NCBI GenBank assembly: GCA_045603745.1
Contig: JAZUMQ010000036.1
Coordinates: forward strand, 1 to 40,919
Direction: 5' to 3'
Length of the DNA stretch: 40,919 bases
From: RGIG995 sp045603745
Lineage (GTDB): Bacteria; Bacillota; Clostridia; Oscillospirales; UBA644
The notes under the pieces were generated by a model, which was not told where the DNA came from, made no database searches, and worked only from the letters and a program-made list of their open reading frames with translations. Below are positions 9,768 to 17,347 of this stretch, one piece after another (position 1 is the stretch's first letter; every line of letters begins with the position of its first letter). The translations under genes were made by a program, and so were the position numbers.

Positions 9768-10946
9768 TTACCCCTCCAAGCAGGAAATGAACCGTCTCAG
9801 CCGATCCATTGCAATTTGCAGATGATCCATGGAGTACGCATAGGAAATGCGGGCAAACCCTTCACCGCTTTCACCGAAAGCACTGCCGGGAACCATGGCA
9901 ACTTTTTCTTCTTCCAAGAACCGGCGACAGAAGTCTTCCGATGAAAGACCAAATCGGCTAAAGTTCGGGAATACGTAAAAAGCGCCGAGAGGTTCAAAGC
10001 AGGGAATTCCCAATTCTTCAAAAGTACGCAACAAAAACTTGCGGCGCATATTATACTTTTCCCGCATCATTTTCACGTCCTCTTCCCCATGCTCCAAGGC
10101 TTCCACCGCCGCAAACTGGCTGGTGGTTGGGGCAGACATAATTCCGAATTGGTGGATCTTCAAGGCGGGTTTGATCAATTCCTTGGGTCCGCACAAATAT
10201 CCCATACGCCACCCTGTCATGGCATAGGCTTTGGAAAAGCCGTTGACCACCACGGTGCGTTCCTTCATTCCGTCGATAGACGCAAAGGAAACGAGGGGTT
10301 CTTTGGCGTAACAAAGTTCGATATAAATCTCGTCGGTGATGACAAAAATATCCGTATCCCGCAAAACTTCGGCAATCGCCTCGTAATCGGATTTCGTCAT
10401 GATCGCGCCAGTAGGATTATTGGGATAAGATAAAATCAAAAGTTTGGTTTTGGGGGTAATGGCGGCTTTCAAGGTCTCCGGCATTAAGCGGAAAGCGTCC
10501 TTTTCGTAGGTGGGGAGTGCCACGGGGACAGCACCCGCCATCTGTGCCAAGGGGGCGTAACAAACAAAACAGGGTTCGGGAATGAGAACTTCGTCTCCGG
10601 GGCAAAGGAGGGTTCGCATGGTAATGTCGATCCCTTCACTTCCGCCGACGGTGACGATAACTTCACTGTCGGGATCGTATGTAAGACCGAACCGGCGAGA
10701 CATATAAGAGGAAATGGATTTTCGCAACGGAACAAGACCGGCGTTAGGAGTATAGGCGGTCTTTCCCTCGTTGAGGTTGCGAATCCCGGCTTCCCGAATA
10801 TGCCAAGGTGTTTTAAAGTCCGGTTCTCCGATGCTCAGGGTGATCACGTCCTGCATAGAGCCGGCAATATCAAAAAACTTGCGGATTCCGGAGGGCTTGA
10901 TGTCCCGCGCGACCGGATTCATCAATTCGTTATAATTCAGGCTCAT
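9768..10946 (-). CDS. PLP-dependent class I/II aminotransferase
   Basis: The 392-aa product is a fold-type I aminotransferase of the aspartate/aromatic group. It has SIGEPDF near the N-terminus, the NPTGA segment, DEIYIEL with the PLP-pyridine aspartate, and the Schiff-base lysine in NGFSKAYAMTGWRMG. Near the C-terminus is FARISYA, with the arginine that binds the substrate carboxylate. The substrate cannot be decided from sequence alone. It begins one base after the stop of an Lrp/AsnC regulator (TGATATG), an arrangement that suggests regulation by an amino acid it handles. The length is normal. Confidence 0.92.
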   Translation of the reverse strand: MSLNYNELMNPVARDIKPSGIRKFFDIAGSMQDVITLSIGEPDFKTPWHIREAGIRNLNEGKTAYTPNAGLVPLRKSISSYMSRRFGLTYDPDSEVIVTVGGSEGIDITMRTLLCPGDEVLIPEPCFVCYAPLAQMAGAVPVALPTYEKDAFRLMPETLKAAITPKTKLLILSYPNNPTGAIMTKSDYEAIAEVLRDTDIFVITDEIYIELCYAKEPLVSFASIDGMKERTVVVNGFSKAYAMTGWRMGYLCGPKELIKPALKIHQFGIMSAPTTSQFAAVEALEHGEEDVKMMREKYNMRRKFLLRTFEELGIPCFEPLGAFYVFPNFSRFGLSSEDFCRRFLEEEKVAMVPGSAFGESGEGFARISYAYSMDHLQIAMDRLRRFISCLEG

Positions 10947-10947
10947 A

Positions 10948-11436
10948 TCAGATCTCGCTCATCAGACGGTGATCGTCGGAGGTAAGATCCATCATCACGC
11001 CTTTATCCTTATATTTGGTGAGAACGAAGTGGGTGGCAGTTCCGGTAACGCCGTCGATGACCGCCAGTTTTTCTCCGACAAAGCGGGCAACGTCGCGAAG
11101 GGTCTTCCCTTCGATGACGACCATTAAATCATAACCGCCGGACATAAGATACAGATCCTGCACCTCTTCGTAGGCACAGATCCGTTTTGCAACTTCTTCA
11201 AATCCTTCGCCGTGACGAATGTGGATCTTGATTTCGATGACGGCACAGGTATGTTCCCGGTCGGTCTTGTCCCAGTTGACCAGGGCATGATACCCGCGGA
11301 TCGTTCCGTCTCTTTCCGCATCTGCGATAATTTGAGCAACGGCGGATTCTTCCATCTCCAAAGCATCGGCGATGTTTTTCGCCGTCAGCCGTGCGTTTTG
11401 TTCCAAATAGTGAAGGATCTTTTCTTTCTGATTCAT
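10948..11436 (-). CDS. Lrp/AsnC-family transcriptional regulator
   Basis: The 162-aa product has an N-terminal winged helix-turn-helix (about 1-60, ILHYLEQNARLTAKNIADAL) and a C-terminal RAM/AsnC ligand-binding domain with LMSGGYDLMVVIEG. Such proteins bind DNA as octamer-like assemblies and respond to amino acids. The start ATG has only a weak purine-rich site (GAGAAG, spacing eight) and lies 22 nt after metK. Tight linkage to the following aminotransferase suggests it senses that enzyme's substrate or product. The nearby SAM synthetase could also be a target. Both are inferences. Confidence 0.9.
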   Translation of the reverse strand: MNQKEKILHYLEQNARLTAKNIADALEMEESAVAQIIADAERDGTIRGYHALVNWDKTDREHTCAVIEIKIHIRHGEGFEEVAKRICAYEEVQDLYLMSGGYDLMVVIEGKTLRDVARFVGEKLAVIDGVTGTATHFVLTKYKDKGVMMDLTSDDHRLMSEI

Positions 11437-11458
11437 ACTTCGCTTCTCACTTTCAAGA

Positions 11459-12595
11459 TTACTGGCAAGCGTGCTTCAATGCGTCCACTTTATCGCAAAG
11501 TTCCCATTTGACGCCCAGATCTTCTCTGCCCATGTGACCGTACGCTGCGAGGGGACGGTAGATGGGTTTGCGAAGATCGAGAGTTTCGATGATTCCTTTG
11601 GGGGTCATATCAAACACCTTGTAGACCGCTTCGGTCAATTTATCTTCCGCAACGACTCCGGTACCAAAAGTATCGACCATGACGGAGACCGGCTCGGCAA
11701 CACCGATGGCATAAGCCAACTGAACCTCACAACGGTCAGCAAGTCCGGCACGGACAATATTCTTGGCAATGTAGCGTGCCATATAGCAAGCGGAACGGTC
11801 GACCTTGGTGGGGTCTTTTCCCGAGAAGGCACCGCCGCCGTGACGGGCAGTTCCGCCGTAAGTATCGACGATGATCTTCCGGCCGGTCAGTCCCGTATCT
11901 CCCTGAGGGCCGCCAACAACAAAGTTGCCGGTGGGGTTGACGAGGATTTTGGTTTCCTCGTCCAACAAATAATCGGGGATTATGGGAATAATCACGTGCT
12001 GAATCAAATCGGCACGGATCTGCTCCAAGGTCACGTCGGGGGAATGTTGCGTAGAAATGACGATGGTGTCGATACGCGAGGGTTTTTCGTCCACGTATTC
12101 CGCGGTGATCTGGGTTTTTCCGTCGGGACGAAGGTAAGGCAACGTTCCGTCTTTGCGTACGGAAGTAAGCCGTTTTGCAAGCAGATGCGCATAATAGATG
12201 GGCAAGGGCATGAGGGTATCGGTCTCGTTACAGGCGTAGCCGAACATCATTCCCTGATCACCGGCGCCGTCCCGATCCACTCCCATGGCAATGTCGGGGG
12301 ATTGTCCGTCGATCGCGGAAAGAACGGCACAGGTGTCACAGTCAAAGCCGTATTTGGCACGGTCATATCCGATTTCACGGATCACGCCTCTGGCGATCTT
12401 TTGGAAGTCCACGTAGCAGGACGTGGTGATTTCCCCCATGATATTGACAAGCCCGGTGGTGACAAAGGTTTCGCAAGCGACCCGGGCGGCGGGATCTTCG
12501 GTGAGAATGGCATCAAGAATGGCATCGGAAATCTGATCGCAGATTTTATCGGGATGTCCTTCGGTAACCGATTCCGAGGTAAATAACTTTTTCAT
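11459..12595 (-). CDS. metK: S-adenosylmethionine synthetase
   Basis: The 378-aa product makes SAM from methionine and ATP in the cytoplasm. The signatures are the N-terminal SESVTEGHPDKICDQISDA, the methionine-loop hexapeptide GAGDQG and the phosphate-binding GGGAFSGKDPTKVDRS. The length is typical. The ATG at 12595 is preceded by AAGGA at about ten bases. It lies 35 nt behind degV with no room for a SAM riboswitch or its own obvious promoter, so it is probably expressed from the degV promoter. Confidence 0.98.
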   Translation of the reverse strand: MKKLFTSESVTEGHPDKICDQISDAILDAILTEDPAARVACETFVTTGLVNIMGEITTSCYVDFQKIARGVIREIGYDRAKYGFDCDTCAVLSAIDGQSPDIAMGVDRDGAGDQGMMFGYACNETDTLMPLPIYYAHLLAKRLTSVRKDGTLPYLRPDGKTQITAEYVDEKPSRIDTIVISTQHSPDVTLEQIRADLIQHVIIPIIPDYLLDEETKILVNPTGNFVVGGPQGDTGLTGRKIIVDTYGGTARHGGGAFSGKDPTKVDRSACYMARYIAKNIVRAGLADRCEVQLAYAIGVAEPVSVMVDTFGTGVVAEDKLTEAVYKVFDMTPKGIIETLDLRKPIYRPLAAYGHMGREDLGVKWELCDKVDALKHACQ

Positions 12596-12630
12596 AAAAA
12601 TTCAATCCTTAGCTTTTATAATTCCGTATT

Positions 12631-13473
12631 TTATTCTTCGATAAACAAAACGCCGAAGGTATCTTTTCCGCAGTGGGAAGTGACGGTACAACCGGCGGTG
12701 GAAGAAAGAATCTCAGAGAAGATCCCCATATCTTCCAAAATCTGTCTGCCTTGGTTGGGGATCGTATCTTCCACGCAAGAAGTGGTAAAGTAGACCCGGT
12801 TCTTACGGACTTTCTTTCCGTTCAGCCGTCCTGCGATATAGGTTTCGTTGACGCGGGCAAGGTTTCCGCGAAGATTTCCGCAAACACCCAATTTACCGTC
12901 TTTCATTTCCAGGATCAGGCGAAGCTTGAGCAAATTCGCACCGAAGCGAACCACAGAGGGACAACGGCCTCCTTTGACCATGTATTCCAGATCGCCCAAA
13001 ACGAAGGAGACATTCAGTTTATCCGCCAGTCCACGGCAGGTTTCGGCGATGGCAGCTGCATCGGCGTTTTCTTCCTTTGCCATTTCGGAGGCCTCGATGG
13101 CGAGAAGTGCCATTCCGGTGGAGAGGGTCTTGGTATCGACCACGTAAACATTGCCCACTTCTTCGGCGGCAAGGCAAGCGTTCTGATAGCAGGAAGAAAG
13201 ACCGGAACTGATGCTGAAATGGATCACGGCATCGGCGTCTTTCAATTGTTCGGTAAAGAAATCTTCAAACTCAATGGGGGCAATGGCACAAGTCTTGGGA
13301 AGAATTCCGGTGCGAGCAACGAAATCATAAATCCCTTGGGCGTCCAGGTCAACACCGTCGGTGTGAGTCTCGTCTCCCAACTGAACCTTCAAAGGCACTT
13401 TGACGATTCCATAGGTCTGAAGTTGTTCGTCGGTCATATCAAGGGTACTTTCAGCGGTAATTTTAATTTTCAT
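12631..13473 (-). CDS. DegV-family fatty-acid-binding protein
   Basis: The product is a two-domain DegV protein (280 aa from ATG 13473). It has MKIKITAESTLDM at the N-terminus, HFSISSGLSSCYQNA and the conserved YMVKGGRCP segment. Members bind long-chain fatty acids, and some (FakB) present them to the kinase FakA for phosphorylation. No fakA-like gene is nearby. I choose the ATG at 13473 because AAAGGAG lies 11 bases upstream; an in-frame GTG at 13500 would put that site inside the coding region. It is the first gene after the promoter at 13548-13576. Confidence 0.92.
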   Translation of the reverse strand: MKIKITAESTLDMTDEQLQTYGIVKVPLKVQLGDETHTDGVDLDAQGIYDFVARTGILPKTCAIAPIEFEDFFTEQLKDADAVIHFSISSGLSSCYQNACLAAEEVGNVYVVDTKTLSTGMALLAIEASEMAKEENADAAAIAETCRGLADKLNVSFVLGDLEYMVKGGRCPSVVRFGANLLKLRLILEMKDGKLGVCGNLRGNLARVNETYIAGRLNGKKVRKNRVYFTTSCVEDTIPNQGRQILEDMGIFSEILSSTAGCTVTSHCGKDTFGVLFIEE

Positions 13474-13530
13474 AATCTGCTTTTCTCCTTTCGGGTTCAC
13501 ACACCGAAAACGGTGCGGAAGTTTATTTAT

Positions 13531-13554
13531 TTATAATACTATATAGTATTATAA
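13531..13554. promoter_or_regulatory. 24-bp perfect palindrome over the degV -10, candidate operator
   Basis: The sequence is perfectly self-complementary from 13531 to 13554, with half TTATAATACTAT. It contains the -10 hexamer of the degV promoter and reaches the predicted start point, where a repressor dimer would block transcription. It is composed largely of A/T, so a chance origin is not excluded, but a perfect 24-bp dyad is unusual. Confidence 0.4.
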
Positions 13555-13576
13555 CACATTTTTTGCGCTTTGTAAA
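13548..13576 (-). promoter_or_regulatory. Sigma-A promoter for the degV-metK-...-PHP operon
   Basis: Read on the minus strand, TTTACA (13576-13571), a 17-nt spacer and TATAAT (13553-13548) form a near-consensus promoter with an extended -10 (TGT before TATAAT). The start point should be near 13541, giving a leader of about 68 nt before degV. No other strong promoter or terminator is visible between degV and the terminator at 142-175, so one transcript of about 13.4 kb is possible. Confidence 0.8.
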
Positions 13577-14108
13577 GAGAAAAATGCGAAATAAATCATA
13601 ATTTCCGGAATTTTCACATTCCGTTTTCAAAAAAATAAGTTCCCGAGGAATCTCAAAAAAGTTTTCCACAGGTTTTTTCCAATCAAAAACCATTGAAATA
13701 CCGGGGTTTTCCCTATTTTCAACAGAGTTATCCACGGTTTTATACCGTTTTGGTGTGAGATGTGGGGGAAATAATTTTGCATATATTTCCCATTTGACCG
13801 ATTAAACAAAAAGTTGGACAAACTTTATTTTTCCCCTTGTATCAACGGTTTGCGGGTTTCAATGAATTTTTTCGGAACATTTCCCAAAATTTCCCGAAGC
13901 GGAAAAAAGTGGTCAAACAAGCGGTTTTACACATTTTCCACAGGGTTTTCCACGGTTTTGAATATGCAACAGTGGAAAACCCTTCGGCATTTTGCACAAG
14001 AACGATTTTTCCCCGATTTCATGCGGTTTTTGTCGAATTTCGGCAGTAAAAATAAAAATCGTATCAACGGAAAGACTAAACGGAAATACAAAATTACACA
14101 GAGAAAAT
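13577..14108. other. Gene-free AT-rich region with DnaA-box-like cluster
   Basis: This is the only gene-free stretch longer than 300 nt. Open frames here are short and show no ribosome sites or protein-like composition. Four 9-mers match the DnaA-box consensus TTWTNCACA exactly: 13662-13670, 13925-13933, 13934-13942 and 13990-13998. Three more differ at the last base: TTATCCACG 13728-13736, TTTTCCACG 13946-13954 and minus-strand TTTTCCACT 13971-13979. Two exact boxes abut (13925-13942). A very AT-rich segment (13521-13563) lies to the left. DnaA binding at an origin-like or DnaA-titrating cluster is the simplest reading. The genes on both sides are on the minus strand, which does not fit a classical bidirectional origin. 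Confidence 0.55.
13942..13983. repeat. 12-bp inverted repeat inside the DnaA-box cluster
   Basis: AGGGTTTTCCAC (13942-13953) is repeated in exact inverted form as GTGGAAAACCCT (13972-13983), 18 nt apart. Each arm contains a DnaA-box-like core, so two boxes face each other. No T-run follows on either strand, so it is not a typical terminator. Confidence 0.6.
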
Positions 14109-14549
14109 TTATGCATTTTTTATAGCGGTAACAAGCAACCGTTCTGCCAGGGTATCCAAAGCAAAAAAGCACGTTTTAGCGGCAGGTGAACACCGGAAGG
14201 CCTCCCCCCATAAATCCCGAAGATCTTCCCGGCGGCGCAGTGGTGTTTCGTCAAAACGAAAAGGGTCGCAAGACAGGAGAAGAACCGATTGTTCGGCAAT
14301 TTTGCGCTCGGTTTCGGACAAGGGTAAAACCGTTGAAAACACAGAGAAAATTGAGAAAGAAATTTCATAAAGATCTTCCCGGTCAACGGGGGTAATAAAA
14401 TCTCTGAGAAGATGAAGACAAAGGCTTTTATGACGCTGATAACAGGTACTTTTCAGATCCTCTACCTCTTCGGCAGAATGGGTGCGGGTGGCTTTCAAGA
14501 GCAAAGAAAATTCCTCTTGCAAAGTTGCATAAAAATAATTTTTTTTCAT
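14109..14549 (-). CDS. Short PhoU/DUF47-like protein
   Basis: The 146-aa product is helical and soluble. The segment RHKSLCLHLLRDFITPVDREDLYEIS resembles the conserved FITPxDREDI region of DUF47/PhoU-like proteins, which often accompany Pit-type phosphate transporters. Those proteins are usually about 200 aa, so this one is short, and no transporter gene is adjacent. The start ATG has a strong GGGGAGG site. The gene follows the rnf operon and the 46-aa membrane ORF by 54 nt, so it may be co-transcribed. The family call is tentative. Confidence 0.55.
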   Translation of the reverse strand: MKKNYFYATLQEEFSLLLKATRTHSAEEVEDLKSTCYQRHKSLCLHLLRDFITPVDREDLYEISFSIFSVFSTVLPLSETERKIAEQSVLLLSCDPFRFDETPLRRREDLRDLWGEAFRCSPAAKTCFFALDTLAERLLVTAIKNA

Positions 14550-14556
14550 AAAAATA

Positions 14557-14586
14557 CCTCCCCGAAGATTCTATGCTCCGGAGAGG
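14557..14586 (-). promoter_or_regulatory. Hairpin that could hide the ribosome site of the PhoU-like gene
   Basis: In the minus-strand RNA, CCUCUCCG (14586-14579) can pair with CGGGGAGG (14564-14557) over eight base pairs, including one U-G pair, with a 14-nt loop. The second arm is the Shine-Dalgarno sequence of the PhoU-like gene. This could lower or condition its translation relative to the rnf genes. No T-run follows, so it is not a terminator. Confidence 0.35.
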
Positions 14587-14603
14587 TAAAACAGAAGATA
14601 AAT

Positions 14604-14744
14604 TCAATTGACAAGACCTAAAAGCAGTAAAATGGGACGGGCGGCAAAAAATCCCAAAATAAATAAACCGATGCCGGCGAGAATCTGCCATAGAGTTCGC
14701 TTGTTCCGTCGGGTGGATTGGTGAAAAGACCAACGACTTCTCAT
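14604..14744 (-). CDS. 46-aa single-span membrane protein coupled to rnfB
   Basis: This small ORF starts with an ATG that overlaps the rnfB stop (ATGA) and has GAGGAG eight to nine bases upstream, both strong signs of real translation. The product has a basic head (MRSRWSFHQSTRRNKR), then one hydrophobic helix (about 18-44) with the pattern LAGIGLFILGFFAARPILLL, and ends at VN. I do not recognise a family. Its place as seventh gene of the rnf operon suggests an accessory subunit or stabiliser of the Rnf complex, as inference. Confidence 0.7.
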   Translation of the reverse strand: MRSRWSFHQSTRRNKRTLWQILAGIGLFILGFFAARPILLLLGLVN

Positions 14745-15586
14745 TGTACAATCTCCTCACGGGAAACGTGATCAAGATTCAAACCGTCGAGAATGATCTT
14801 TCGGGGACATTTTGCGGCACAAGTACCGCAATGATCACAAAGAGAGTAGTCAATATGGGCGATGTTATCCACGAAAGTAATGGCGTTGTTGGGGCAATTC
14901 TTTGCACAGATCCCACAACCGATACACCCTACCTGACAGTGAGAACGGACGATTACACCCTTATCTTTGGACTTACACGCCACCCAGTAACGGGAGTCAA
15001 AGGGCACCAATTCAATGAGATTTTGGGGGCAAGCTGTGACGCACATACCACAGGCACGGCAATGGTCGTAGTCCACGAAGGCGACGCCGTTTTCCAATTT
15101 AATGGCGTTAAAAGCACAAGCGGCAACACAGGAACCGAGGCCGATGCAACCGTAACTACATTCTTTCGGACCGTTTCCGAGGCGGGAGACCGAATGACAG
15201 TCTGCCAATCCTTGGTAGAGATATTTATAACTTGCGGTAGCGTGGTTTCCGCTGCACATAACCTGAGCCCGCATACGGACCGGTTCTTTGACTTCAACCC
15301 CCATAATTTCGGCGATTTTGGCATTTGCGTCCCCGTTGGCTACCGGACAAAGTCCCACTTGAGCCCCATCTTCCACAATGGCTTTTGCATAGGCGGAACA
15401 ACCGCTGTAACCACAACCGCCGCAGTTTGCCCCGGCAAGATGCTCGGAGATTTGATCGATGCGGGGGTCTTTTTCCACGGCAAATTTTTTCGCGGCAACC
15501 GCCAAAAGAACGCCGAACAAAAAAGCCACCGCCCCAAGGACGAGAACGGTCAGAGGGATTTCAAAATAAACGGGAAGTGCTAACAT
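14741..15586 (-). CDS. rnfB: Rnf complex subunit RnfB (iron-sulfur electron input)
   Basis: The 281-aa product has one N-terminal membrane helix (about 8-32). A four-cysteine domain follows (ANCGGCGYSGC, with later C at GLCP), then four ferredoxin-like motifs: CIGLGSCVAAC, CRACGMCVTACP, CIGCGICAKNCP and CDHCGTCAAKCP. RnfB is the entry point for electrons from reduced ferredoxin. The length and the many clusters fit clostridial RnfB. The ATG has AGGAGGG seven bases upstream, and the TAA of rnfA lies just before that site. It is the last core rnf gene, and its stop overlaps a 46-aa membrane ORF. Confidence 0.97.
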   Translation of the reverse strand: MLALPVYFEIPLTVLVLGAVAFLFGVLLAVAAKKFAVEKDPRIDQISEHLAGANCGGCGYSGCSAYAKAIVEDGAQVGLCPVANGDANAKIAEIMGVEVKEPVRMRAQVMCSGNHATASYKYLYQGLADCHSVSRLGNGPKECSYGCIGLGSCVAACAFNAIKLENGVAFVDYDHCRACGMCVTACPQNLIELVPFDSRYWVACKSKDKGVIVRSHCQVGCIGCGICAKNCPNNAITFVDNIAHIDYSLCDHCGTCAAKCPRKIILDGLNLDHVSREEIVQ

Positions 15587-15601
15587 CTTCGATCCCTCCT
15601 T

Positions 15602-16177
15602 TTAAAACGACAGACGAAGACCACTGAACGCCAACGCCAAAAGACCGCCGGCGATCAGGGCAATGGGAACACCCCGGAAGGGCTTTGGAATTTTTGCAAA
15701 TTCAAACCGTTCCCGGACGAGAGATAACAAGAAAATTGCCAACAAAAATCCAAGTCCTGCGGCAAAGCCGTAGACCACGGATTCGATGAAATTGTAATCG
15801 TTTTGAACGTTCAAAAGGGCAACCCCGAGAACAGCACAGTTGGTGGTGATCAAGGGAAGATAAATACCCAAAGCAGAATAAAGGGAAGGAATTGCCTTTT
15901 GCAAGAACATCTCAATAAATTGCACCAAACAAGCGATGAGAAGAATAAAGGCAATGGTTTCCAAATATTCGATATGCAACGGTTTCAAGATAAAGTGGTA
16001 CAAAGGCCAAGTGAGAGCGGAAGCGATGGTCATAGTAAAGGTGACCGCGAGCCCCATTCCCACGGCGGTTTCGGTCTTTTGTGAAACTCCGAGGAAGGGA
16101 CAAATTCCGTAGAATTTGACGAAAACAAAGTTTTCGATCAACAGGGCAGTGATTGCCAGAAGGAAAATATTCGCCAT
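15602..16177 (-). CDS. rnfA: Rnf complex membrane subunit RnfA
   Basis: The 191-aa integral membrane protein has about six helices and the family motifs ENFVFVKFYGICPFLGVS near the N-terminus and LPLITTNCAVLGVALL in the middle. The two conserved cysteines (in YGICPF and TNCAVLG) are those thought to hold an intramembrane iron-sulfur cluster shared with RnfE. It is homologous to NqrE. It takes part in Na+ or H+ translocation coupled to ferredoxin:NAD+ oxidation. It starts three bases after the rnfE stop. Confidence 0.97.
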   Translation of the reverse strand: MANIFLLAITALLIENFVFVKFYGICPFLGVSQKTETAVGMGLAVTFTMTIASALTWPLYHFILKPLHIEYLETIAFILLIACLVQFIEMFLQKAIPSLYSALGIYLPLITTNCAVLGVALLNVQNDYNFIESVVYGFAAGLGFLLAIFLLSLVRERFEFAKIPKPFRGVPIALIAGGLLALAFSGLRLSF

Positions 16178-16180
16178 AAC

Positions 16181-16798
16181 TCAGTCCTCCTTCTTCGGGC
16201 GGTTCTTAAACCACTGAACCAAAGCGATCAAAGCGCCTAAGATCAAGAATCCGCCCACGGGAGAAATCACCAATACCGCGGGAGAAAAGGTTGAAGGCGT
16301 GACCTTGATCCCCAATAACGTTCCGCTTCCGATCAGTTCCCGAATCGCGGAAATAATAACCAACGCAACGGTAAAACCGATTCCCATAGCAAGTCCGTCC
16401 AGAACCGAGGGCAAAGGCCCATGCTTGGAAGCAAAACTTTCCGCCCGGGCAAGGATAATACAGTTAACGACAATAAGGGGAATAAACAGTCCTAAGGATT
16501 GGGCAAGGGAAGGGACGTATGCCTGCAACACCATATCCACCACCGTAACGAAACCGGCGATAATGACGATATAGGAAGCGATACGGATCTTCGACGGAAT
16601 GAGATTGCGAAGCAAGGAAATAAAGAGGTTGGAAAGAATCAAAACGAAAGTGACACTCAGCCCCATTCCGATGCCGTTGACCACGGTGGTAGAAACCGCC
16701 AACGTAGAGCACATACCAAGCAATTGAACGAAAATGGGGTTTTGATCCAAAAGACCGTCTTTGAAAATTTTCTTAACCGAAAGATTCTCTTTTGCCAT
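16181..16798 (-). CDS. rnfE: Rnf complex membrane subunit RnfE
   Basis: The 205-aa product is homologous to RnfA and NqrD, with about six membrane helices and a soluble N-terminal stretch. Motifs include KDGLLDQNPIFVQLLGMCSTLAVS and FIPLIVVNCIILARAESFA. The paired cysteines in GMCSTL and VNCIIL mirror those of RnfA in inverted topology. It is part of the membrane core. It begins three bases after the rnfG stop, in the usual order C-D-G-E-A-B. Confidence 0.97.
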   Translation of the reverse strand: MAKENLSVKKIFKDGLLDQNPIFVQLLGMCSTLAVSTTVVNGIGMGLSVTFVLILSNLFISLLRNLIPSKIRIASYIVIIAGFVTVVDMVLQAYVPSLAQSLGLFIPLIVVNCIILARAESFASKHGPLPSVLDGLAMGIGFTVALVIISAIRELIGSGTLLGIKVTPSTFSPAVLVISPVGGFLILGALIALVQWFKNRPKKED

Positions 16799-16801
16799 GG
16801 G

Positions 16802-17347
16802 TCATTCCCCCTTTCCTTCCAAGATTGCAGTACAAACACTCACGGCAGACCGGACACCGGACTGAATTCCCACCGAAGAAACGGTAGCTCCGCTGACTGC
16901 GGTGACCGAATCCAGATTTCGGAAAGAAAGTCCTTTAAATTGAGGCAAAAACGAGCCGGCCTCGTCCACGGCTTTCGACCCGATGCCGGGAGTTTCCGAT
17001 TGCGTCAGAATCTTCACACCGGTAACGGTAAGATCAGTATTAATCCCGACGATCATGGTAATTTCGTCATACCCTTTGACGGTGACGTCGAAGCAGTAAC
17101 CGGTAATCACGCCGTCCTCTTCTGCTTGGTAAATTGCAGTAACGGTTTTTGCTTCCGCTTCAGGAATCGCAAAATCGGTCACCTCGGTAAAGGAGCCGGA
17201 AAGAAGAGCAGAACGGGCAGTCTCCCCTGCAATGCGTTGCCGTTCGGCAATGGTGCTCCGGGTGAGCATATTGACCAAGGAAAGCATCAGCACCACGGCG
17301 GCAACAAAGAGCGAGAGACGGAATCCGAGAGAAAGATATTTTTTCAT
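16802..17347 (-). CDS. rnfG: Rnf complex FMN-binding subunit RnfG
   Basis: The 181-aa product has one N-terminal membrane helix (about 8-26) and an exported FMN-binding domain. SGATVSS near residue 151 is the covalent flavinylation site (S/T-G-A-T), with the threonine as FMN acceptor. TPGIGSKA is also typical of the family. It carries electrons on the outer face between the RnfA/E core and RnfD. The ATG overlaps the rnfD stop (ATGA). Confidence 0.96.
   Translation of the reverse strand: MKKYLSLGFRLSLFVAAVVLMLSLVNMLTRSTIAERQRIAGETARSALLSGSFTEVTDFAIPEAEAKTVTAIYQAEEDGVITGYCFDVTVKGYDEITMIVGINTDLTVTGVKILTQSETPGIGSKAVDEAGSFLPQFKGLSFRNLDSVTAVSGATVSSVGIQSGVRSAVSVCTAILEGKGE

Noticed and set aside
11471..12586. 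371-aa plus-strand open frame over metK
   Set aside because: Shadow of metK; composition is glycine/histidine-rich and motif-free.
12596..12630. SAM riboswitch before metK
   Set aside because: Only 35 nt separate degV and metK; there is no room for the aptamer and no hairpin-T-run.
13577..14108. Confident call of chromosomal oriC
   Set aside because: The box cluster is real but dnaA is not adjacent, and the genes to the right remain mostly on the minus strand, so divergent gene orientation is lacking.
13814..14125. 103-aa plus-strand frame in the DnaA-box region
   Set aside because: No ribosome site, biased F/K/R-rich composition from AT-rich DNA, and it crosses the DnaA-box cluster and the end of the PhoU-like gene.
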